Positions 63,695-64,000 of a stretch of DNA of 64,000 nt are shown one piece after another. Source of the stretch: Cryomorphaceae bacterium (GTDB taxonomy: Bacteria > Bacteroidota > Bacteroidia > Flavobacteriales > Schleiferiaceae); contig JAFMBM010000003.1 in NCBI GenBank assembly GCA_017858515.1, positions 1-64,000 of the forward strand, read 5' to 3'. How positions within the stretch are numbered: the first letter of the stretch is position 1; every line of letters starts with the position of its first letter. Made by a program: the position numbers and the translations under genes. Below the pieces are notes generated by a model. That model saw nothing but the letters and a program-made list of their open reading frames with translations, did no database searches and was not told where the DNA came from.

Positions 63695-64000
63695 AAACTG
63701 GCCTCTTCATTTTCTTGATTTTTCCTTTTCTTGCTGTGGCTCAGACTAGTTTTGATGAGCAGAATACTTCTGCGAGTAATATGCGTCTGAACATTACAAA
63801 TCTTGGAACCTTTGGCAATGCTTGGCGCGGATACCGAGACGGTTCTGGCGACCCTAGTTGTGAATATCCAGCAGGATCTGGAATTGAACATTTGTTTGAG
63901 GGGGGAATTTGGATTGGTGGATTAGAAAATGGTGGAAATGTGCGTGTTTCTACAACGGCGTATGACCAAGCTCAAGGCTATTCTCCCGGAAGAGCTGGGT
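63691..64000 (+). CDS. Secreted protein, C-terminal part beyond the window
   Basis: An open frame starting at ATG 63691 runs to the window end and is missing from the ORF track because it has no stop here. It begins with a signal peptide (KTGLFIFLIFPFLAVA|QTS), then SASNMRLNITNLGTFGNAWRG and GSGIEHLFEGGIWIGGLENGG, a pattern I associate with large surface proteins of marine Flavobacteriales. It overlaps the EEP-protein stop (ATGA), so the two are co-translated. The function is unknown. Confidence 0.8.
   Translation, partial: MKTGLFIFLIFPFLAVAQTSFDEQNTSASNMRLNITNLGTFGNAWRGYRDGSGDPSCEYPAGSGIEHLFEGGIWIGGLENGGNVRVSTTAYDQAQGYSPGRAG

Overview
The window reads as a chromosomal stretch of a marine-type Bacteroidota, most likely Flavobacteriales (Cryomorphaceae/Schleiferiaceae-like). 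The evidence is a complete alternative complex III gene set (actABCDEF) joined to coxB/coxA, the type IX secretion gene porQ, an S46 dipeptidyl peptidase, an OmpA protein with thrombospondin type 3 repeats, a DAHP synthase fused to a C-terminal chorismate mutase, the Bacteroidetes-type GlmU-like protein, a zinc-free L31, and promoters of the TTTG-N19-TAnnTTTG type. The lineage is inferred from gene content; no rRNA is present to confirm it. I see no insertion sequence, prophage, integrase or CRISPR array.

Layout. 0-8.4 kb: yifB/comM, tRNA-Leu(UAA) and tRNA-Gly(GCC), mutS, a SpoU-family RNA methyltransferase, the OmpA/TSP3 protein, a deoxynucleoside kinase and folK. 8.4-16.4 kb (+): sppA, a YhhQ-type queuosine-precursor transporter, a flippase-like membrane protein, then an ABC/HlyD/TolC export cluster whose only ABC ATPase has lost its signature motif and switch histidine. 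16.4-22.7 kb: a small secreted protein and birA (-), then rsfS-ftsH-LUD protein-cdsA-psd-ACBP (+), a tightly packed membrane and lipid block. 22.7-28.6 kb (-): lon-porQ-cmk, the GlmU-like protein and rpmE. 28.6-42.2 kb: mixed-strand genes including a beta-helix lipoprotein, a DPP7-like S46 peptidase, msrA, asd, a lamin-tail secreted protein, an arginase-family enzyme, DAHP synthase/chorismate mutase, rsmI, short hypotheticals, a 32-residue membrane peptide absent from the ORF track, and a TerB/DnaJ protein. 42.4-53.6 kb (-): actABCDEF-coxB-coxA, a quinol-to-oxygen respiratory chain. 53.8-59.0 kb: a SPOR protein (+) and rimP-nusA-infB (-), with a terminator-like hairpin in the rimP leader. 59.0-64.0 kb (+): a 650-base gap, a lone receiver-domain protein, an SLC13 transporter overlapping an FRG-domain gene, a T9SS-type secreted endonuclease/phosphatase-fold protein, and a further secreted protein cut by the right edge.

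Most genes are core housekeeping. The points most worth a second look are the degenerate ABC exporter cluster, the rimP leader hairpin, the SLC13-FRG overlap, the histidine-rich tails on several subunits of the respiratory cluster, promoters placed so close to start codons that leaderless mRNAs are expected, the tiny membrane peptide, and two gene starts that appear to use non-ATG codons (TTG in mutS, possibly ATT in the gene near 40.26 kb).
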